Part shown: positions 9,903-21,218 of the stretch, piece after piece
How positions within the stretch are numbered: position 1 is the first letter of the stretch
Layout of the letters: each line of letters starts with the position of its first letter
Origin: Kineosporia mesophila
GTDB taxonomy: Bacteria; Actinomycetota; Actinomycetes; Actinomycetales; Kineosporiaceae
Assembly: GCF_021129235.1 (NCBI RefSeq)
Contig: NZ_JAJOMA010000022.1
Location: 1-64,000 of the forward strand
DNA length: 64,000 nt
Direction of reading: 5' to 3'
Notes under the pieces: generated by a model
The model's input: the letters and a program-made list of their open reading frames with translations, nothing else
What the model was told of the DNA's origin: nothing
Database searches by the model: none
Made by a program: the position numbers and the translations under genes

Positions 9903-11443
9903 TGAGCGAGCTCACCCGCCGCACCGCCGCCGACCTGGCGCAGCTGCTGTCCTCCGGTGAGGTCTCCGCCGTCGAGGTGACCCAGGCGCACCTCGACCGG
10001 ATCACCGAGGTGGACGCCGGCGTCCACTCGTTCCTGCACGTCGCCACCGAGTCGGCGCTCGCCGATGCGGCCGCCGTCGATGCCGCCCGCGCCGCCGGTG
10101 AAGACCTCGGCCCGCTGGCCGGTGTGCCCATCGCGGTCAAAGACGTGATGACCACGCAGGGTCTGCCCACCACGGCCGGCTCGAAGATGCTCGAGGGCTG
10201 GGTGCCGCCGTACGACGCGACCGTCGTGCGCAAGCTGCGCGAGGGCCGTCTGGTCATGCTCGGCAAGACCAACATGGACGAGTTCGCGATGGGCTCCTCC
10301 ACCGAGCACTCGGCCTACGGCCCGACTCGTAACCCGTGGGACCTGAACCGGATCCCGGGTGGTTCCGGGGGTGGCTCGGCCGCCGCGCTGGCCGCCTTCG
10401 AGGCGCCGCTGGCGACCGGTACCGACACCGGCGGCTCCATCCGCCAGCCCGCCAGCGTCACCGGTACGGTCGGTGTGAAGCCGACCTACGGCGCGGTCTC
10501 GCGTTACGGCCTGATCGCCATGGCCTCCAGCCTCGACCAGGGTGGCCCGTGCGCCCGCACCGTGCTCGACGCGGCGCTGCTGCACGAGGTGATGGCCGGG
10601 CCCGACCCGCTCGACTCGACCAGCCTCACCGGCGGTTACCCGGATGTCGTGGCCGCCGCCCGGGCCGGTGCGAAAGACGGCATCGCCGGGCTGAAGATCG
10701 GCGTCATCCGCGAACTGCACGGCGGCGAGGGCGGTTACCAGGCCGGTGTGCTGGCCCGCTTCGACGAGTCGCTGGCGCTGCTGACCAAGGCCGGCGCGGA
10801 GATCGTCGAGGTCTCCTGCCCGAGCTTCACCGCCGCGCTGCCCGCGTACTACCTGATCATGCCGAGCGAGGCCAGCAGCAACCTGGCCAAGTTCGACGCC
10901 ATGCGGTACGGCCTGCGGGTCGGGCCGCAGGGGGTGGAGGGGCCGAGCGCCGAGCAGGTGATGGCCGCCACCCGCGCCGCCGGGTTCGGTGACGAGGTGA
11001 AGCGCCGCATCATCCTCGGTACCTACGCGCTCTCGTCCGGCTACTACGACGCCTACTACGGCTCGGCGCAGAAGGTGCGCACACTGATCCAGCGTGACTT
11101 CGCCGCCGCGTTCGCCCAGGCCGACGTGCTGGTCAGCCCGACCGCGCCGACCACGGCGTTCCCGCTAGGCGCCAAGCTCGACGACCCGCTGTCGATGTAC
11201 CTGCAAGACGTGGCCACCATCCCGGCCAACCTGGCCGGTATCCCCGGCATGTCGCTGCCCTCCGGCCTGGCCGACGAGGACGGTCTGCCCGCCGGTATCC
11301 AGCTCCTGGCCCCGGCCCAGGCCGACGACCGGCTCTACCGGGTCGGCGCGGCGCTGGAGTCCCTGCTGGTCGAGAGCTGGGGCGGTCAGATCCTGGACAA
11401 GGCCCCCGTGCTCGACGCCAAGACCCTGGAGGCGATCCGATGA
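9902..11443 (+). CDS. gatA: Asp-tRNA(Asn)/Glu-tRNA(Gln) amidotransferase subunit A
   Basis: GatA (513 residues) is the amidase that frees ammonia from glutamine for the amidotransferase. It carries the amidase-signature triad: the lysine in IAVKDVMTT, the glycine-serine stretch [12 protein letters not shown], and the nucleophile region [12 protein letters not shown]. Length is normal. It starts on the A of the gatC stop and ends with a four-base ATGA overlap with gatB, so translation is probably coupled across gatCAB. Confidence 0.98.
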   Translation: MSELTRRTAADLAQLLSSGEVSAVEVTQAHLDRITEVDAGVHSFLHVATESALADAAAVDAARAAGEDLGPLAGVPIAVKDVMTTQGLPTTAGSKMLEGWVPPYDATVVRKLREGRLVMLGKTNMDEFAMGSSTEHSAYGPTRNPWDLNRIPGGSGGGSAAALAAFEAPLATGTDTGGSIRQPASVTGTVGVKPTYGAVSRYGLIAMASSLDQGGPCARTVLDAALLHEVMAGPDPLDSTSLTGGYPDVVAAARAGAKDGIAGLKIGVIRELHGGEGGYQAGVLARFDESLALLTKAGAEIVEVSCPSFTAALPAYYLIMPSEASSNLAKFDAMRYGLRVGPQGVEGPSAEQVMAATRAAGFGDEVKRRIILGTYALSSGYYDAYYGSAQKVRTLIQRDFAAAFAQADVLVSPTAPTTAFPLGAKLDDPLSMYLQDVATIPANLAGIPGMSLPSGLADEDGLPAGIQLLAPAQADDRLYRVGAALESLLVESWGGQILDKAPVLDAKTLEAIR

Positions 11444-12981
11444 CCTCGCTCAGCCAGTTCGCCGAGGTGCTCGACTACGACGAGGCCCTGGCGAAGTTCG
11501 ACCCGGTGCTCGGTCTCGAGGTGCACGTCGAGCTGAACACGAACACGAAGATGTTCTGCGGTTGCCCGACCGAGTTCGGTGCCGAGCCGAACACCCAGGT
11601 GTGCCCGGTCTGTCTGGGCCTGCCCGGCGCGCTGCCGGTGCTCAACCAGATCGGCCTGGAGTCGGCGATCCGGATCGGCCTGGCGCTGAACTGCTCGATC
11701 GCGCAGTGGTGCCGCTTCGCCCGGAAGAACTACTTCTACCCGGACATGCCGAAGAACTTCCAGACCTCGCAGTACGACGAGCCGATCGCGTTCGAGGGCT
11801 ACCTCGACGTCGAGCTGGAAGACGGTGAGACCTTCCGGGTGCAGATCGAGCGCGCCCACATGGAGGAGGACACCGGTAAGTCGCTGCACATCGGTGGTGC
11901 CACCGGCCGGATCCAGGGCGCGGAGTACTCGCTGGTCGACTACAACCGGGCCGGTATCCCGCTGATCGAGATCGTCACCAAGCCGATCACCGGTGCCGGT
12001 GAGCGTGCGCCCGAGGTGGCGAAGGCCTACGTCAGCGCACTGCGGGAGCTGCTGCGGGCGCTCGGGGTGAGCGACGTGAAGATGGAGCAGGGCTCGATGC
12101 GCTGCGACGTCAACGCCTCGCTGCGTCCCCGCGCCGAAGACCAGGACTCCGTGCCGCTGGGCACCCGCACCGAGACCAAGAACGTCAACTCGCTGCGCAG
12201 CGTCGAGCGCGCGGTGAAGTACGAGATCTCCCGGCACGCGGCCGTTCTCACCGGTGGTGGGAAGATCCTGCAGGAGACCCGGCACTGGCACGAAGACACC
12301 GGCATCACCACCTCCGGCCGGGAGAAGTCCGACGCCGAGGACTACCGCTACTTCCCCGAGCCCGACCTGGTGCCGATCGCACCGGACGCGGCCTGGGTGG
12401 AAGAGCTGCGCGGCACCCTGCCCGAGCCCCCGGCCCGGCGCCGGCGCCGGTTGCAGGGGGAGTGGAACTTCTCCGACAAGGAGATGCGCGACCTCTACAA
12501 CTCCGGTGCGGTCGAGCTGGTCGAGGCCACGGTCGCGGCCGGGGCCTCGCCCCTGGCGGCGCGTAAGTGGTGGACGGGTGAGCTGTCCCGGCTGGCCAAT
12601 CTCGAGGAGAAGCAGCTCTCCGAGATGCCGGTGACGCCGGCGCAGATCGCGCAGCTGCAGGCGCTGGTCGAGTCGGGCAAGCTGACCGACACCCTGGCCC
12701 GGCAGGCGCTCGAGGGCGTGCTGGCCGGCGAGGGCGACCCGGAGCAGGTCGTCGAGAAGCGCGGTCTGGTCCTGGTCTCCGACGACGGCGCGCTGGGCGA
12801 GGCCGTCGACCGGGCGATCGCGGCCAACCCGGGTGTCGCCGACAAGATCCGTGCGGGCAAGGTGCAGGCCGCGGGCGCGCTGATCGGTTCGGTCATGAAA
12901 GAGATGCGGGGGAAGGCTGACGCGGCCCGGGTGCGCGAGCTCGTTCTGGAGCGGCTGCCCGTGGACGCCCCGGATGCCTGA
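11440..12981 (+). CDS. gatB: Asp-tRNA(Asn)/Glu-tRNA(Gln) amidotransferase subunit B
   Basis: GatB (513 residues) binds the misacylated tRNA, activates the carboxylate with ATP and performs the transamidation. Clear marks are [38 protein letters not shown], the [14 protein letters not shown] segment and a C-terminal YqeY-like tail domain. It overlaps gatA by four bases and is the last gene of the operon. The next gene, a GGDEF-EAL protein, begins 9 bp after the stop, so readthrough is possible, although the functions are unrelated. Confidence 0.98.
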   Translation: MTSLSQFAEVLDYDEALAKFDPVLGLEVHVELNTNTKMFCGCPTEFGAEPNTQVCPVCLGLPGALPVLNQIGLESAIRIGLALNCSIAQWCRFARKNYFYPDMPKNFQTSQYDEPIAFEGYLDVELEDGETFRVQIERAHMEEDTGKSLHIGGATGRIQGAEYSLVDYNRAGIPLIEIVTKPITGAGERAPEVAKAYVSALRELLRALGVSDVKMEQGSMRCDVNASLRPRAEDQDSVPLGTRTETKNVNSLRSVERAVKYEISRHAAVLTGGGKILQETRHWHEDTGITTSGREKSDAEDYRYFPEPDLVPIAPDAAWVEELRGTLPEPPARRRRRLQGEWNFSDKEMRDLYNSGAVELVEATVAAGASPLAARKWWTGELSRLANLEEKQLSEMPVTPAQIAQLQALVESGKLTDTLARQALEGVLAGEGDPEQVVEKRGLVLVSDDGALGEAVDRAIAANPGVADKIRAGKVQAAGALIGSVMKEMRGKADAARVRELVLERLPVDAPDA

Positions 12982-12990
12982 TCCATATCG

Positions 12991-15390
12991 GTGCTGTGGG
13001 GCGCGGTGACAACCAACCCCTCCACCACGGTCAGGGACGTCGCGTTCGGGGCGGTGGCCTTCGTGGCCGTCGCCTGTGCGGCGGCCCTGACCGTGGCCGG
13101 CATCACCCAGGGCATCGGCGCCCGGCCGCTGGCGACCGGGCTGACCGGCATGGTCGCGTTGCTCTGCGGTTCGCTGCTGGCCTGGAACGGAACGAGGCCG
13201 GGCCCACCGGACGGTGAACCCGTCCGGTACCGGCAGATCCTCGGTGCCGCCCTGATGCTCTGGGGCACCGGTCAGATCGTGAATGCCCTGTCCGGCCAGG
13301 GTTTCCCGACCATCGGCGACTCCGTGGCGTTCGTCGCCGCGCCGCTGGGCGTGTGGGGACTGCTGTCGGTGCCCCGGGCCGTGCCCGGCCGGCACCCGGC
13401 CTGGCGCCTGGGCCTGGACTCAGTGCTGCTCGGCGTCACGGTGGCGCTGCCCGCCTGGCACTTCGCCTTCGCGCAGGTGTTCACCGGCCGGCCGTTCGAC
13501 GCCGATGCCGTGATGGCGGCGCTGGTGCTGATCGCGGATCTCACCGTGATCTGCTTCGCCACCCTCGCCTACGTGCGGGACCTCGACCGCAACCTGCTCG
13601 TCGCCGCGATCGGCGCCGGGCTCTACACGGTCGGTGACCTGGTGACGATGCGCGCCGGTCTGGCCGGAACCGATCCCTGGCCCTGGTGGGCGTCGCTGCT
13701 CTGGTGCCTGGCCTGGCCCGTGATCGTCTACGGGCTGCTGCGGTACGAGCCCCGCCCGCCCGACGAACTGCGCGCCCCGGTCGATCCCGACGCCCGCGGG
13801 GTCATCATCACGACCACCGTCAGCCTGGTGCTGCTGGTCGTCTCGCTGGCCGCGCTGCTGGTGGACGACCACACCGACCGGATCGCCCTGGTCCTGGTGA
13901 TGATCGCGGTGGTCGTGTTCGGTGGCCGCGAGATGCTGAACACCCGCATCCGCTCGGCCCTGCTGCGCCGGCTGAACGAGGAGGCCACGGCCGACCCGCT
14001 GACCGGCCTGGCGAACCGCCGCGTGCTCCAGGCCCAGATGGCGCGCCTGCAGCAGGGCGAGCCGTGGTGCCTGCTGACCGTCGACCTGGACGGCTTCAAA
14101 GACGTCAACGACCTACTCGGTCACGCCACCGGCGACAAGCTGCTGGTCGCCGTGGCCCATCGCCTGGCCGCCGCGGTACCACCCAAAGCCCTGGTCAGCC
14201 GCATCGGTGGCGACGAGTTCGCTGTGCTCCTGCCCGGCAGCATCCAGGTCGGTACCCAGGTCGGCCAGACCATCGTCACGGCCGTGCGGCAGTCGGCCGC
14301 CGACGTCGAGGGTGTCACCCGGGTCGAGGTCTCGGCCAGCATCGGGGTCGCGGCCGTCGACGCGAAGGCCCTGATCGAGGGTGCGGTGCCTCTCGGGGAT
14401 CACCAGGACCAGGCCCTGAGCCCGGCCGACCCTGATGAATCCGACGGTCCTGACGACTCCGAGGACGCCGGTGAGCAGACCGATCCGTCGGTGCAGACCG
14501 TCGTCGACCCGCTCGGCGCGCTCTCGGCCTCGGGGGCGGCGCTGCGCGTGGCCAAGGCCACGGGCCGCAACCGGGTCGAGGTCTACAACTCCACGGTCGC
14601 CCGCATCCGGCAGCGTCGTCTGCGGGTGGAGGAACGGCTGCGCACCGCCGTCGAGACCCGCGCGATCACGGTGCAGTTCCAGCCCATCGTCGACCTGCGC
14701 CGCGGGGTGGTCACCAGCGCCGAGGCCCTGGCCCGCTGGACCGACCCGCAGCTCGGCCGGGTCGGGCCGGACGAGTTCATCACCGTGGCCGAGCAGACCG
14801 GGCTGGTCGTCGACATCGGCGAGCAGATCATGGAGGCCACGCTCAGCAGCGCCGTGAAGGAAGGCCTGTTCGACCGCGGCCTGCGCATCAACTGCAACGT
14901 CTCGCCGGTGCAGCTGCGGGTGCCCGGTTTCCACCAGGTGGTGCAGGAGGCCCTCACCGCCCACGGCGCGCCCCGCGAGCAGTTCGTCATCGAGGTCACC
15001 GAGCAGGTGCTCGTGGAGGAGGGCCAGGCCGCGCAGACCCTGCATCGCCTCGCCGCCCTCGGTTTCACCATCGCGATCGACGATTTCGGCACCGGCTACT
15101 CGGCCCTGGGCTACCTGCAGCGTCTGCCCGCCGACATCCTGAAGATCGACCGGGCCCTGACCAGCAGCCTGGTCTCCGAACCGCGGTCGCGCGCCATCAC
15201 CCGCGCCGTGCTCGACCTGAGTCGCACCGTCGGTGTGAGCGTCGTGGTCGAGGGGGTCGAGACCAGCCAGGTCGACGACCTGGTGCGCCGCATGGGGGTC
15301 GGCTTCGGCCAGGGACTTCACTACGGACACGCCATGAGCGCCAGCGATCTGGCTGCCATGACCGATCGTCTGGGCCGCTCCGGGCCCTAA
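12991..15390 (+). CDS. Membrane GGDEF-EAL protein (c-di-GMP turnover)
   Basis: The 799-residue protein has about 300 N-terminal residues with eight or so hydrophobic helices, then a GGDEF domain with intact GGDEF near residue 406 and an EAL domain whose SAEALARW motif falls near residue 578. GGDEF domains make and EAL domains break cyclic di-GMP; which activity dominates cannot be read from sequence. Between the domains lies an acidic low-complexity insert (DPDESDGPDDSEDAGEQ) not typical of the family. IDDFGTGYSALGYLQRLPAD later in EAL is conserved. Start is GTG 12991 or GTG 13006. It follows gatB by 9 bp. One of four such genes in the window. Confidence 0.9.
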   Translation: MLWGAVTTNPSTTVRDVAFGAVAFVAVACAAALTVAGITQGIGARPLATGLTGMVALLCGSLLAWNGTRPGPPDGEPVRYRQILGAALMLWGTGQIVNALSGQGFPTIGDSVAFVAAPLGVWGLLSVPRAVPGRHPAWRLGLDSVLLGVTVALPAWHFAFAQVFTGRPFDADAVMAALVLIADLTVICFATLAYVRDLDRNLLVAAIGAGLYTVGDLVTMRAGLAGTDPWPWWASLLWCLAWPVIVYGLLRYEPRPPDELRAPVDPDARGVIITTTVSLVLLVVSLAALLVDDHTDRIALVLVMIAVVVFGGREMLNTRIRSALLRRLNEEATADPLTGLANRRVLQAQMARLQQGEPWCLLTVDLDGFKDVNDLLGHATGDKLLVAVAHRLAAAVPPKALVSRIGGDEFAVLLPGSIQVGTQVGQTIVTAVRQSAADVEGVTRVEVSASIGVAAVDAKALIEGAVPLGDHQDQALSPADPDESDGPDDSEDAGEQTDPSVQTVVDPLGALSASGAALRVAKATGRNRVEVYNSTVARIRQRRLRVEERLRTAVETRAITVQFQPIVDLRRGVVTSAEALARWTDPQLGRVGPDEFITVAEQTGLVVDIGEQIMEATLSSAVKEGLFDRGLRINCNVSPVQLRVPGFHQVVQEALTAHGAPREQFVIEVTEQVLVEEGQAAQTLHRLAALGFTIAIDDFGTGYSALGYLQRLPADILKIDRALTSSLVSEPRSRAITRAVLDLSRTVGVSVVVEGVETSQVDDLVRRMGVGFGQGLHYGHAMSASDLAAMTDRLGRSGP

Positions 15391-15523
15391 ACCTGCCGAT
15401 CTTCTCGATTCGGTAAAGATGCCCCCTTGATGGCCGGGAGCAACGGATACACCGATACCGTCGGCGAGGCCTTGCCGGGACGGCTGGGAAGGCCGTACTC
15501 GACGGAAGGCGAGGAGCCATCGG

Positions 15524-18500
15524 ATGGCCGACCTGCACGAGCCGCGGCCTGCCCTCTCCCGCCGCGGTGCCGGACGGCACTCGTCCCCGCAGGCCGCTTC
15601 GCCGCAAGACCCGCAGGAGCCTGAACAACCGGTGGAGTTCGGTGCCTCCGAGCCCCTTCCCGAACGTCCGGGCCGTCCCCGCCCGGCCGGCCGCCGGGCC
15701 GCGGCGATCACCACGCCCAACGGTATGCCGGTGCTCGACGTGCTGCTCTCGAACTGGGAGCGCAGCGGTGAGATCTACCTCCAGGACAAGGTTTCCCCCG
15801 ACGCGGTCGGCCACCGCCCGCTGAGCACCTACCTGCCCGAGTTCAATCAGGACGACACCCAGCCACCGCAGCCCGGAATCCGTTCTGAGCGGCCCGCATC
15901 CGCACCGGTGGCCCCGCCCGCGCCGCAACCTCGCCCGGAAACCGGGCCCGGACCGGCGGCCCAGCCGTACATGTCCCGCGCCGAGCGCCGCCGGGCCGAG
16001 GCCCGCCACGGTGCCCAGGACACCCCGCCCGCCGATGCCTGGTGGCAGGGCGCGGAGCCAGAAGGACGACGTCCGTCCCGGTCACCGGCCCGCGAGGTGG
16101 ATCCGGGGGGCGAGGGCTTCGGCGCCCGGTCGCCGAACGCGGATGTCGGGTCACCACTGGTGGCAAGCGGTTACAGCGATCAAGCAACGGACGAGGTTGC
16201 CGGCGCCCCAGGGTCCCTCACCTCAGGAGCCCCCGGGGACAACCAGCTGGGATCCGGCCACCGAGGACACGCGGAACTCGACGTCAGGTCGCTGGGCGGC
16301 CCGACCCCGGAGCGCTCACACAGTGGACGAAGGGGGTCACGCTCCGGCGCGGAACCCTTCGGTGCGCCGGTCGCCGACGACCCCGGTTCACCGGGGCGGC
16401 GTCCGGGGGCCGCTGGGTCCGACCAGTGGACGCCCGGCGCGGGCTTCGGGGAACCCCGGGAAAACGGTTCACACAGGCGGGGTTCCGGACCAGGTGCCAG
16501 TGAGTTCTGGCCGGGTGCCGGTGAATCGGGTGTGCGGGCGCGTGATGCGGGCGGGGGTGAGCCGGGCGTCGCCGGGAGTGGTCTGGAGCGGCGGGATCCA
16601 GGGTTTGACCGGCCGGGTGCCGGTGAATCCGGTCCGCGGACGAGGGACGCACGGTCTGGTCGCTCGGGTCTGAGTGGTTCCGAGGTGCGGGTGCTGGGTG
16701 CGGACGTCGCGGATCCGGGTGCCGGTGGACGACGCGGGGCGCCGGCTCCGGGGTTAGCGGCCACGGGCGCCCTGGGGTTCGTGTCCCGCATGCCCGACGC
16801 CGATTTCGGTCTGCCGAACGCCGGTGACCTGGGCTCACGGATGCTGGGGGCAGGTCCGCGAGCGCTCGGCGCGGGCCCCGGCTCCCGGACGCCGGGCGAG
16901 AGTCCGGACGAGCCGGAGACCTGGTCCGGTCCCGGACCTTCCGATGCAGGACAACAGTTCTCGGGAAGATCCCGATCGCTCGTGGATACCCCCGCCGGCG
17001 AGCCGGGGGACCAGGAGGAATTCTGGTCGCCGGACGACGCCCGCGGGAATGGCCCGGACCTGTCCTCGGGTCGGCGGTCACGGCCTGAGGACGACCGGGG
17101 CGCCGGTCGTGGTCGGCGGCGGTCACGGGCGTCCGGCGCCAGCTCAGGCGCCAGCTCAGGCTCCAGCTCAGGCTCCAGCTCAGGCTCCGGCTCAGGCTCC
17201 GGCTCTGGCTCCAGCTCCAGCTCCGGGTCCGGCTCCGGGTCCGGCTCCGGGTCCGGCTCCAGCTCCGGGTCCGGCTCCAGCTCCGGCTCCAGCTCCGGGT
17301 CCGGCTCCAGCTCCGGGTCCGGCGAGGATGTTGGATACGGGGGTTCGTCTGGTCACGAGGGTTCAGCCGGTTTCAGGGGCTCAGCCGGTTTAGAGGTGCC
17401 TGACGGTCCCGAGGCGCTCGTCGGCGCCGACGATGCCGCGGCCGGTCCGGAGCAGGGGGCGCTCCAGGCGTTCTGGACCGAAGACGCGCCGATTTCGCAG
17501 CGAGGTCACGCGGGTTCGCGTGGCGGCGACCGTCAGGGGCAGGCTCCCGGGTCTCCCGCGACCCCGCCCGGTTTCCAGAACGTTCAGGGAAGCGTCGGTA
17601 CGGGGGATCCCCAGGCGTTCTGGACCCAGGACCTGCCGATCTCCGGCCGCCGCAACAGTTCTCCCGAACGGGGCGACAACAAGAGCCAGAGCGATAACAG
17701 GCTCTTTGCCGACCACGGGGACGAGGACGGCTTCGGGAACCGGGCCGACCATGCGTACCACCCCAATCACGAGAGCCCGGCTGGCTACGGAGGCCAGGCG
17801 GGTTACGGCTACGACGCCGATGACGAGAACCCAGCCGATGAGGATGACCGGGCCGGTGACCGAGACCGGGCCGGCTACGACGACCGGGCCGGCTACGACG
17901 ACCGGGCTGGTTACGACGACCGGGCTGGTTACGACGACCGGGCTGGTTACGACGACCGGGCTGGTTACGACGACCGGGCTGGTTACGACGACCGGGCCGG
18001 CTACAACGACCAGGCCGGCTACAACGACCAGGCCGACTACAACGACCAGGCCGACTACGACGACTACGAGCCTTCCGACGAGGACGGGCAGGGGCGCGTA
18101 GCCAATGACGGCCCCGGTCGGCGCGATGCCCGGGACAGTCAGCAGTACGACGATCCCGGTCAACCCGGCCGCGGGGCGGCTCGTTCGCGGCCGGCGGCCC
18201 TTGGCGCGGGAGGTCCGTCCGGCGGCGACCATGACGCAGCCGCTGACCTGTCACCGGATCGGCACGGCCAGATGCCTGGCGAGTTCCAGGATGCGTCGCG
18301 GTCATCCGGGGGACAGAACCGCTCCCGCCGGCCGGGGCCCGGTCGCGGTCAGAAGGGCCACGGCCGTCAGCAGCGTGACGAGCGGGCCCACGACGAAGAG
18401 GTCCGCGACGCATCCGACGCCATCTGGCTGAAAGACCTGGCGCGCCCGGCCACCCCGGCAAACCTCTTCCAGCCCCGGCAGCCCGGCCCGCCCCGGTCCC

Positions 18501-19999
18501 CGAACGCCTACTCCCCGAACACCTATGCCCCGAACCAGGGCTCCCCGAACCAGGGCTCCCCGAACCAGGGCTCCCCGAACCAGGGCTCGCCGAACCGGGG
18601 TGCGCTCAACCAGGGCCCGTCGAACCGGGGTGCGCTCAACCAGGGCTCGCCGAACCGGGGCGCGCTCAACCAAGGCTCGCCGAACCCGCGCTCACTCAAC
18701 CAGGGCTTCCCGAATCAAGGCCCTCCGAATCAAGGCCCTCCGAATCAAGGCCCTCCGAACCCGGGCTCGCCGAATCAAGGTTCACTGAACCGGAGCGCAC
18801 CGTACGGCAACCGGGCGGGGCAACCAGGACGTCCACCATTGGCCGGATCCCGACCCGGGCCGTACGCACCGGGCGGGAACAACCAGCCGGGAGGACAGCC
18901 GGGTCTGGCCTGGGTCGACTCGGGGCGCGGCCTGGCCATCGTGCTGGTCGTGTTCCTGCACGCGGCCGGGTGGGTGCAGCAGTCGGCGAGCACGATGCCG
19001 CTGCTCAATGACCTCAACCAGATCGTCAGCACCGTGTGGACACCGCTGTTCTTCATGAGCGCGGGGCTCCTCGCGACCCGTTGGCTGTACGCGTCCTGGT
19101 CGGAACTGTTGTCGCAGAAAGTCTTGTCGCTGGTCTGGGTGTATCTGCTGTGGCAGGTCGTGAGCACCGCGCAGTCGGTGGTCGCCTCGACGTTCACGGG
19201 TGCCTCGCTGGGCCCGGCGAGCCTGCTGACGTCGCTGGCCCTGTCCCCGGCCCGACCGGCGTTCGAGCTCTGGTTCGTCTGGGCGCTGGCCATCTTCTTC
19301 GTGGTGGCCCGCCTGTGCTCTCGCTTCCCGCTGGCACCGCAGCTGGCGGTGGGCGCGCTGATGGGGGCGCTGACGTTCTCCGACCTTATCCCCGCGATCA
19401 ACCTGGGCTGGAGCGGTACGCCGAGCTACTACCTGTTCTTCCTGATCGGCTGCTACTACCGCCAGTTGCTGCAGATGCTGGCGGATCGCTTCACCCCGAA
19501 GATCGCCCTGGGCGCGGTCGGGGGCTGGCTGCTGATCTCCACGCTGGTCCACGTCACCGGTCTGGACACACTGCCGGTGGTCGGGGTGATCGTGCGCCTG
19601 CTCGGACTGGTGGCGGGTGTCGGCGCGGCCGTGCTGCTGCAGAACGTGCAGCTGCTCAGCTATCTCGGCGCCCGCACGATCCCGATCTATCTGGCCCACA
19701 CCCCGGTGATCGTGCTGCTGGTGGCGGTGCTCCACCCGATCGTGGGCTCGGTGCCGGCCCTGTCCTGGATCCTGCCGTTCGCCCTGACGGTGCCGGCGAT
19801 CTGGCTGGCGCTGAAACTGTACGACACGGTGATGCGGACCCCGCTGCGGTTCATCTACGAACCGCCCGAGAACCTCACCGACCTGATCCGCAGCACCGTG
19901 GGACAGCGTCGCGGCGGGGCCGAGAGGCTGCCTCCCGCGCTGGTTCCGGGGCTGGTGCGCCAGCCGTTCGACCGTCAGATCGAGAGCGTTCTGATGTAG
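15524..19999 (+). CDS. Giant acyltransferase-3 family membrane protein with long repetitive N-terminal region
   Basis: This 1,491-residue protein ends in a multi-pass membrane domain, residues about 1127-1450, that begins [20 protein letters not shown] and includes [10 protein letters not shown] and [20 protein letters not shown]. This fits the acyltransferase-3 family (OafA/WecH-like), which moves acyl groups onto surface sugars. Ordinary members are about 350-400 residues. Here about 1,100 hydrophilic, probably disordered residues precede it, with a Gly/Ser tract (about 536-600), a RAGYDD array (782-847) and an N-[QRP]-G array (1004-1093). A repeated motif QAFWTxDxPIS also appears twice. 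ATG 15524 has GAGGAG upstream. No signal peptide is seen, so the long region is probably cytoplasmic. The frame is unbroken. Confidence 0.85.
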   Translation: MADLHEPRPALSRRGAGRHSSPQAASPQDPQEPEQPVEFGASEPLPERPGRPRPAGRRAAAITTPNGMPVLDVLLSNWERSGEIYLQDKVSPDAVGHRPLSTYLPEFNQDDTQPPQPGIRSERPASAPVAPPAPQPRPETGPGPAAQPYMSRAERRRAEARHGAQDTPPADAWWQGAEPEGRRPSRSPAREVDPGGEGFGARSPNADVGSPLVASGYSDQATDEVAGAPGSLTSGAPGDNQLGSGHRGHAELDVRSLGGPTPERSHSGRRGSRSGAEPFGAPVADDPGSPGRRPGAAGSDQWTPGAGFGEPRENGSHRRGSGPGASEFWPGAGESGVRARDAGGGEPGVAGSGLERRDPGFDRPGAGESGPRTRDARSGRSGLSGSEVRVLGADVADPGAGGRRGAPAPGLAATGALGFVSRMPDADFGLPNAGDLGSRMLGAGPRALGAGPGSRTPGESPDEPETWSGPGPSDAGQQFSGRSRSLVDTPAGEPGDQEEFWSPDDARGNGPDLSSGRRSRPEDDRGAGRGRRRSRASGASSGASSGSSSGSSSGSGSGSGSGSSSSSGSGSGSGSGSGSSSGSGSSSGSSSGSGSSSGSGEDVGYGGSSGHEGSAGFRGSAGLEVPDGPEALVGADDAAAGPEQGALQAFWTEDAPISQRGHAGSRGGDRQGQAPGSPATPPGFQNVQGSVGTGDPQAFWTQDLPISGRRNSSPERGDNKSQSDNRLFADHGDEDGFGNRADHAYHPNHESPAGYGGQAGYGYDADDENPADEDDRAGDRDRAGYDDRAGYDDRAGYDDRAGYDDRAGYDDRAGYDDRAGYDDRAGYNDQAGYNDQADYNDQADYDDYEPSDEDGQGRVANDGPGRRDARDSQQYDDPGQPGRGAARSRPAALGAGGPSGGDHDAAADLSPDRHGQMPGEFQDASRSSGGQNRSRRPGPGRGQKGHGRQQRDERAHDEEVRDASDAIWLKDLARPATPANLFQPRQPGPPRSPNAYSPNTYAPNQGSPNQGSPNQGSPNQGSPNRGALNQGPSNRGALNQGSPNRGALNQGSPNPRSLNQGFPNQGPPNQGPPNQGPPNPGSPNQGSLNRSAPYGNRAGQPGRPPLAGSRPGPYAPGGNNQPGGQPGLAWVDSGRGLAIVLVVFLHAAGWVQQSASTMPLLNDLNQIVSTVWTPLFFMSAGLLATRWLYASWSELLSQKVLSLVWVYLLWQVVSTAQSVVASTFTGASLGPASLLTSLALSPARPAFELWFVWALAIFFVVARLCSRFPLAPQLAVGALMGALTFSDLIPAINLGWSGTPSYYLFFLIGCYYRQLLQMLADRFTPKIALGAVGGWLLISTLVHVTGLDTLPVVGVIVRLLGLVAGVGAAVLLQNVQLLSYLGARTIPIYLAHTPVIVLLVAVLHPIVGSVPALSWILPFALTVPAIWLALKLYDTVMRTPLRFIYEPPENLTDLIRSTVGQRRGGAERLPPALVPGLVRQPFDRQIESVLM
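17131..17323 (+). repeat. Gly/Ser-coding low-complexity tract
   Basis: About 64 codons are nearly all Gly or Ser, built from short GGCTCC/AGCTCA/GGGTCC units. It forms a flexible spacer inside the acyltransferase gene and is a likely site of length change. Confidence 0.9.
17867..18064 (+). repeat. 18-bp coding array, 11 units (RAGYDD type)
   Basis: Eleven in-frame 18-bp units encode [RQ]-A-[GD]-Y-[DN]-D. Units 3-7 are identical at DNA level, while the outer units differ, a pattern expected of recent expansion from the middle. Confidence 0.95.
18533..18802 (+). repeat. 15-bp coding array, 18 units (NQGSP type)
   Basis: Eighteen in-frame pentapeptide units of the form N-[QRP]-[GRS]-x-[PLS]. 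[10 protein letters not shown] and NQGPP variants are grouped, which suggests higher-order duplication. It ends about 30 residues before the membrane domain. Confidence 0.93.
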
Positions 20000-20002
20000 G
20001 GC

Positions 20003-21178
20003 TCAGCCCAGGTCGATCCGCAGTACCCGGTCGTCGGTCTTCCCCGGCTCGCCGCGCCCGTCGGTGTTCGACGTGGTGATCCACAGGTGGTCTCCGTCGG
20101 GGGTCGCGGCGACGTTGCGGATCCGGCCGAAACGCTGGTGGAAGAGGCTCTTCGGCGTGCCCGCGGTCTTGTTCCGCAGGGGCACCGCCCACAGCCGCTC
20201 ACCTCGCAGCGCCCCCAGGTAAGCCACGTCGTCTACAATCGCGAGCCCACTGGGAGAGGCATTCTCGGTGTGCCACTGCACCTTGGGTGCGACGTAGCCC
20301 TCGCGCTTCTTCTTGCCCTCGACCACCGGCCAGCCGTAGTTCTTGCCGGGCAGGATGCGGTTCAGCTCGTCCCAGGTGTCCTGCCCGAACTCGGCGGCCC
20401 AGGGGCGCTTCTTCGAGTCGAAGGCGATGCCCTGCACGTTGCGGTGGCCCAGCGAGTAGACCGGGGAATTCTTGAACGGATTGTCTTTCGGCACCGAGCC
20501 GTCGCTGTTGATGCGGAGAATCTTGCCGCCCAGGCTCTTCTTGTTCTGCGCGTTGCTGGTCTTCGCACCGTCGCCGGTACCGATCCAGAGCTCTCCGTCC
20601 GGCCCGAAGGTGATCTCACCACCGTTGTGGATACTGGACGCGGGAATCCCGGTGAGCACGGCCTTCGGCTTACCCAGCGAGCTGCCGTCGTAGCTCATCC
20701 GCACCACCCGGTTGTCGCCCTCGGTGCTGTGCACGTAGGCCCAGAGGTTCACCGGCTTGGCCTTCGTCGGCTTCCCACCCGGCTTCAGGGCCAGCCCGAG
20801 CAGCCCACCCTCACCGTCGTCGCTCACCCCGGGCACCGTGCCGACCGCTGACTTCTTGCCCTTCGGGGTGATCCGCACGATGTCGCCGCCGGGTCGTTCC
20901 GACACCAGCGCCGAGCCGTCGGCCAGAAAGGTCACGCCCCAGGGCACGTCGAGCCTGGTCGCGAGCGTCTTGCCCAGGGTCACCTTGGGTACCTTGCTGG
21001 TGGACGTCGTTGCGCCTGCGTCGCTCGGCTCACCACCCGGGGTGGCCGGGGTGGTCTGCTCGTCGCTCGCCTCGACGCTCACCGGACCCGAGCCCTCCGG
21101 GTCGTCGGAGGCCGACGAGCAACCGGACAGAGTCATGACGACGAGTGATCCGGCGGCGATCGCGTGTGACGTCTTCAC
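20003..21178 (-). CDS. PQQ-dependent sugar dehydrogenase-like lipoprotein (soluble aldose dehydrogenase family)
   Basis: A 391-residue exported protein. The N-terminus has a lysine, a hydrophobic stretch and the lipobox LSGC at about residues 18-21, so it is probably anchored outside the membrane. The body is a six-bladed beta-propeller of the GSDH/YliI family, shown by LDVPWGVTFLADGSALVSER, HNGGEITFGPDGELWIGTGD, YSLGHRNVQGIAFD and GKNYGWPVVEG. Relatives oxidise sugars with bound PQQ and calcium; no PQQ synthesis genes are in the window. A Ser/Thr/Glu-rich linker follows the lipobox. It lies 40 bp downstream of the chelatase gene on the same strand and is tail-to-tail with the acyltransferase gene, 3 bp away. 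Confidence 0.85.
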   Translation of the reverse strand: MKTSHAIAAGSLVVMTLSGCSSASDDPEGSGPVSVEASDEQTTPATPGGEPSDAGATTSTSKVPKVTLGKTLATRLDVPWGVTFLADGSALVSERPGGDIVRITPKGKKSAVGTVPGVSDDGEGGLLGLALKPGGKPTKAKPVNLWAYVHSTEGDNRVVRMSYDGSSLGKPKAVLTGIPASSIHNGGEITFGPDGELWIGTGDGAKTSNAQNKKSLGGKILRINSDGSVPKDNPFKNSPVYSLGHRNVQGIAFDSKKRPWAAEFGQDTWDELNRILPGKNYGWPVVEGKKKREGYVAPKVQWHTENASPSGLAIVDDVAYLGALRGERLWAVPLRNKTAGTPKSLFHQRFGRIRNVAATPDGDHLWITTSNTDGRGEPGKTDDRVLRIDLG

Positions 21179-21218
21179 CCGTCCGATACTGCTGGAAAAA
21201 CCGGGGGAGTGCGAGCCG

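Noticed and set aside
11386-13395. 669-codon minus-strand frame opposite gatB
   Set aside because: Antisense of a well-supported gene; no conserved motif.
17131-18802. Possible CRISPR-like array in the acyltransferase gene
   Set aside because: Units are 15-18 bp, contiguous, without spacers and in frame with the protein; they are coding repeats.
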